Shown here: in pieces, positions 55,761 through 56,000 of the stretch
How positions within the stretch are numbered: position 1 is the first letter of the stretch
Layout: each line of letters starts with the position of its first letter
DNA from: Cristatella mucedo
Lineage: Eukaryota; Bryozoa; Phylactolaemata; Cristatellidae
Length of the DNA: 56,000 nt
NCBI GenBank assembly: GCA_009760855.2
Contig: WPIO01000009.1
Location: 7,665,001-7,721,000, forward strand
Direction of reading: 5' to 3'
The notes under the pieces: model-generated
The model's database searches: none
Told to the model about the DNA's origin: nothing
Seen by the model: only the letters and a program-made list of their open reading frames with translations
Translations under genes and position numbers: made by a program

Positions 55761-56000
55761 GTATCATATGCTCCGGGTGTTGGCTGTGCTGTTGGACCAG
55801 GAGACGTAGATTCTATGCAGAGGCTAGAGGAGATATGCCGGTCAAGCTCATTTGAGGGTCATGCTTTTCAGTTTCTCTGTTACACTGGCCTTGCCCTTGA
55901 CTGTCGAGAGTTGAACATATCGATCGTCCAAGCGCGCCACATGGGGTGTGTGTGCTGGGGGCGCCCCCTGGGGAGCTAGAGGTAGCAAGTTTTCTCAGGA

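Overview
This is a window of animal nuclear DNA. It has intron-rich genes with GT-AG splice sites, long CT/GA and GT/CA microsatellites, many degraded L2-clade LINE copies and two families of tRNA-derived SINEs. The anchor gene is calsyntenin, a bilaterian neuronal/secretory-pathway membrane protein. Intron size and repeat content suggest an invertebrate, but I cannot name the phylum. There is no bacterial, plasmid, phage or CRISPR signal.

Layout. (1) 1-8.4 kb: non-coding and repeat-rich. It holds one long reverse-strand L2 LINE (about 3.34-5.57 kb), a second forward L2 copy (5.88-7.04 kb), several SINEs, and a CpG-rich stretch (about 7.69-8.40 kb) that is the likely promoter of the next gene. 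(2) 8.46-31.43 kb, plus strand: a complete calsyntenin gene. I assembled 15 coding exons whose splice phases all agree, giving 973 residues: signal peptide, two cadherin-like repeats, an LG/LNS domain, a membrane-proximal region, one transmembrane helix, and a cytoplasmic tail with two kinesin-light-chain-binding W-D motifs. A polyadenylation signal follows at 31,970. (3) 32-40.4 kb: a graveyard of L2 and SINE fragments plus two unnamed interspersed repeat families. (4) 40.59-47.94 kb, minus strand: a split gene of four phase-compatible coding exons (223 residues), predicted to be a small multi-pass membrane protein. I do not recognise its family. (5) 47.9-51.8 kb: CpG-rich spacer, possibly a divergent promoter. 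(6) 51.04 kb to the window end, plus strand: the probable 5' part of another split gene. It has phase-compatible exons, including a 24-nt and possibly a 9-nt microexon, and it runs off the right edge. I do not recognise the product.

The genes are independent transcription units, not an operon. Calsyntenin is a cargo-docking membrane protein that links vesicles to kinesin-1 and has synaptic adhesion roles. The reverse-strand membrane protein and the right-edge gene are the least explained parts of the window. Exon coordinates come from reading splice sites and frames by eye; transcripts would settle them.
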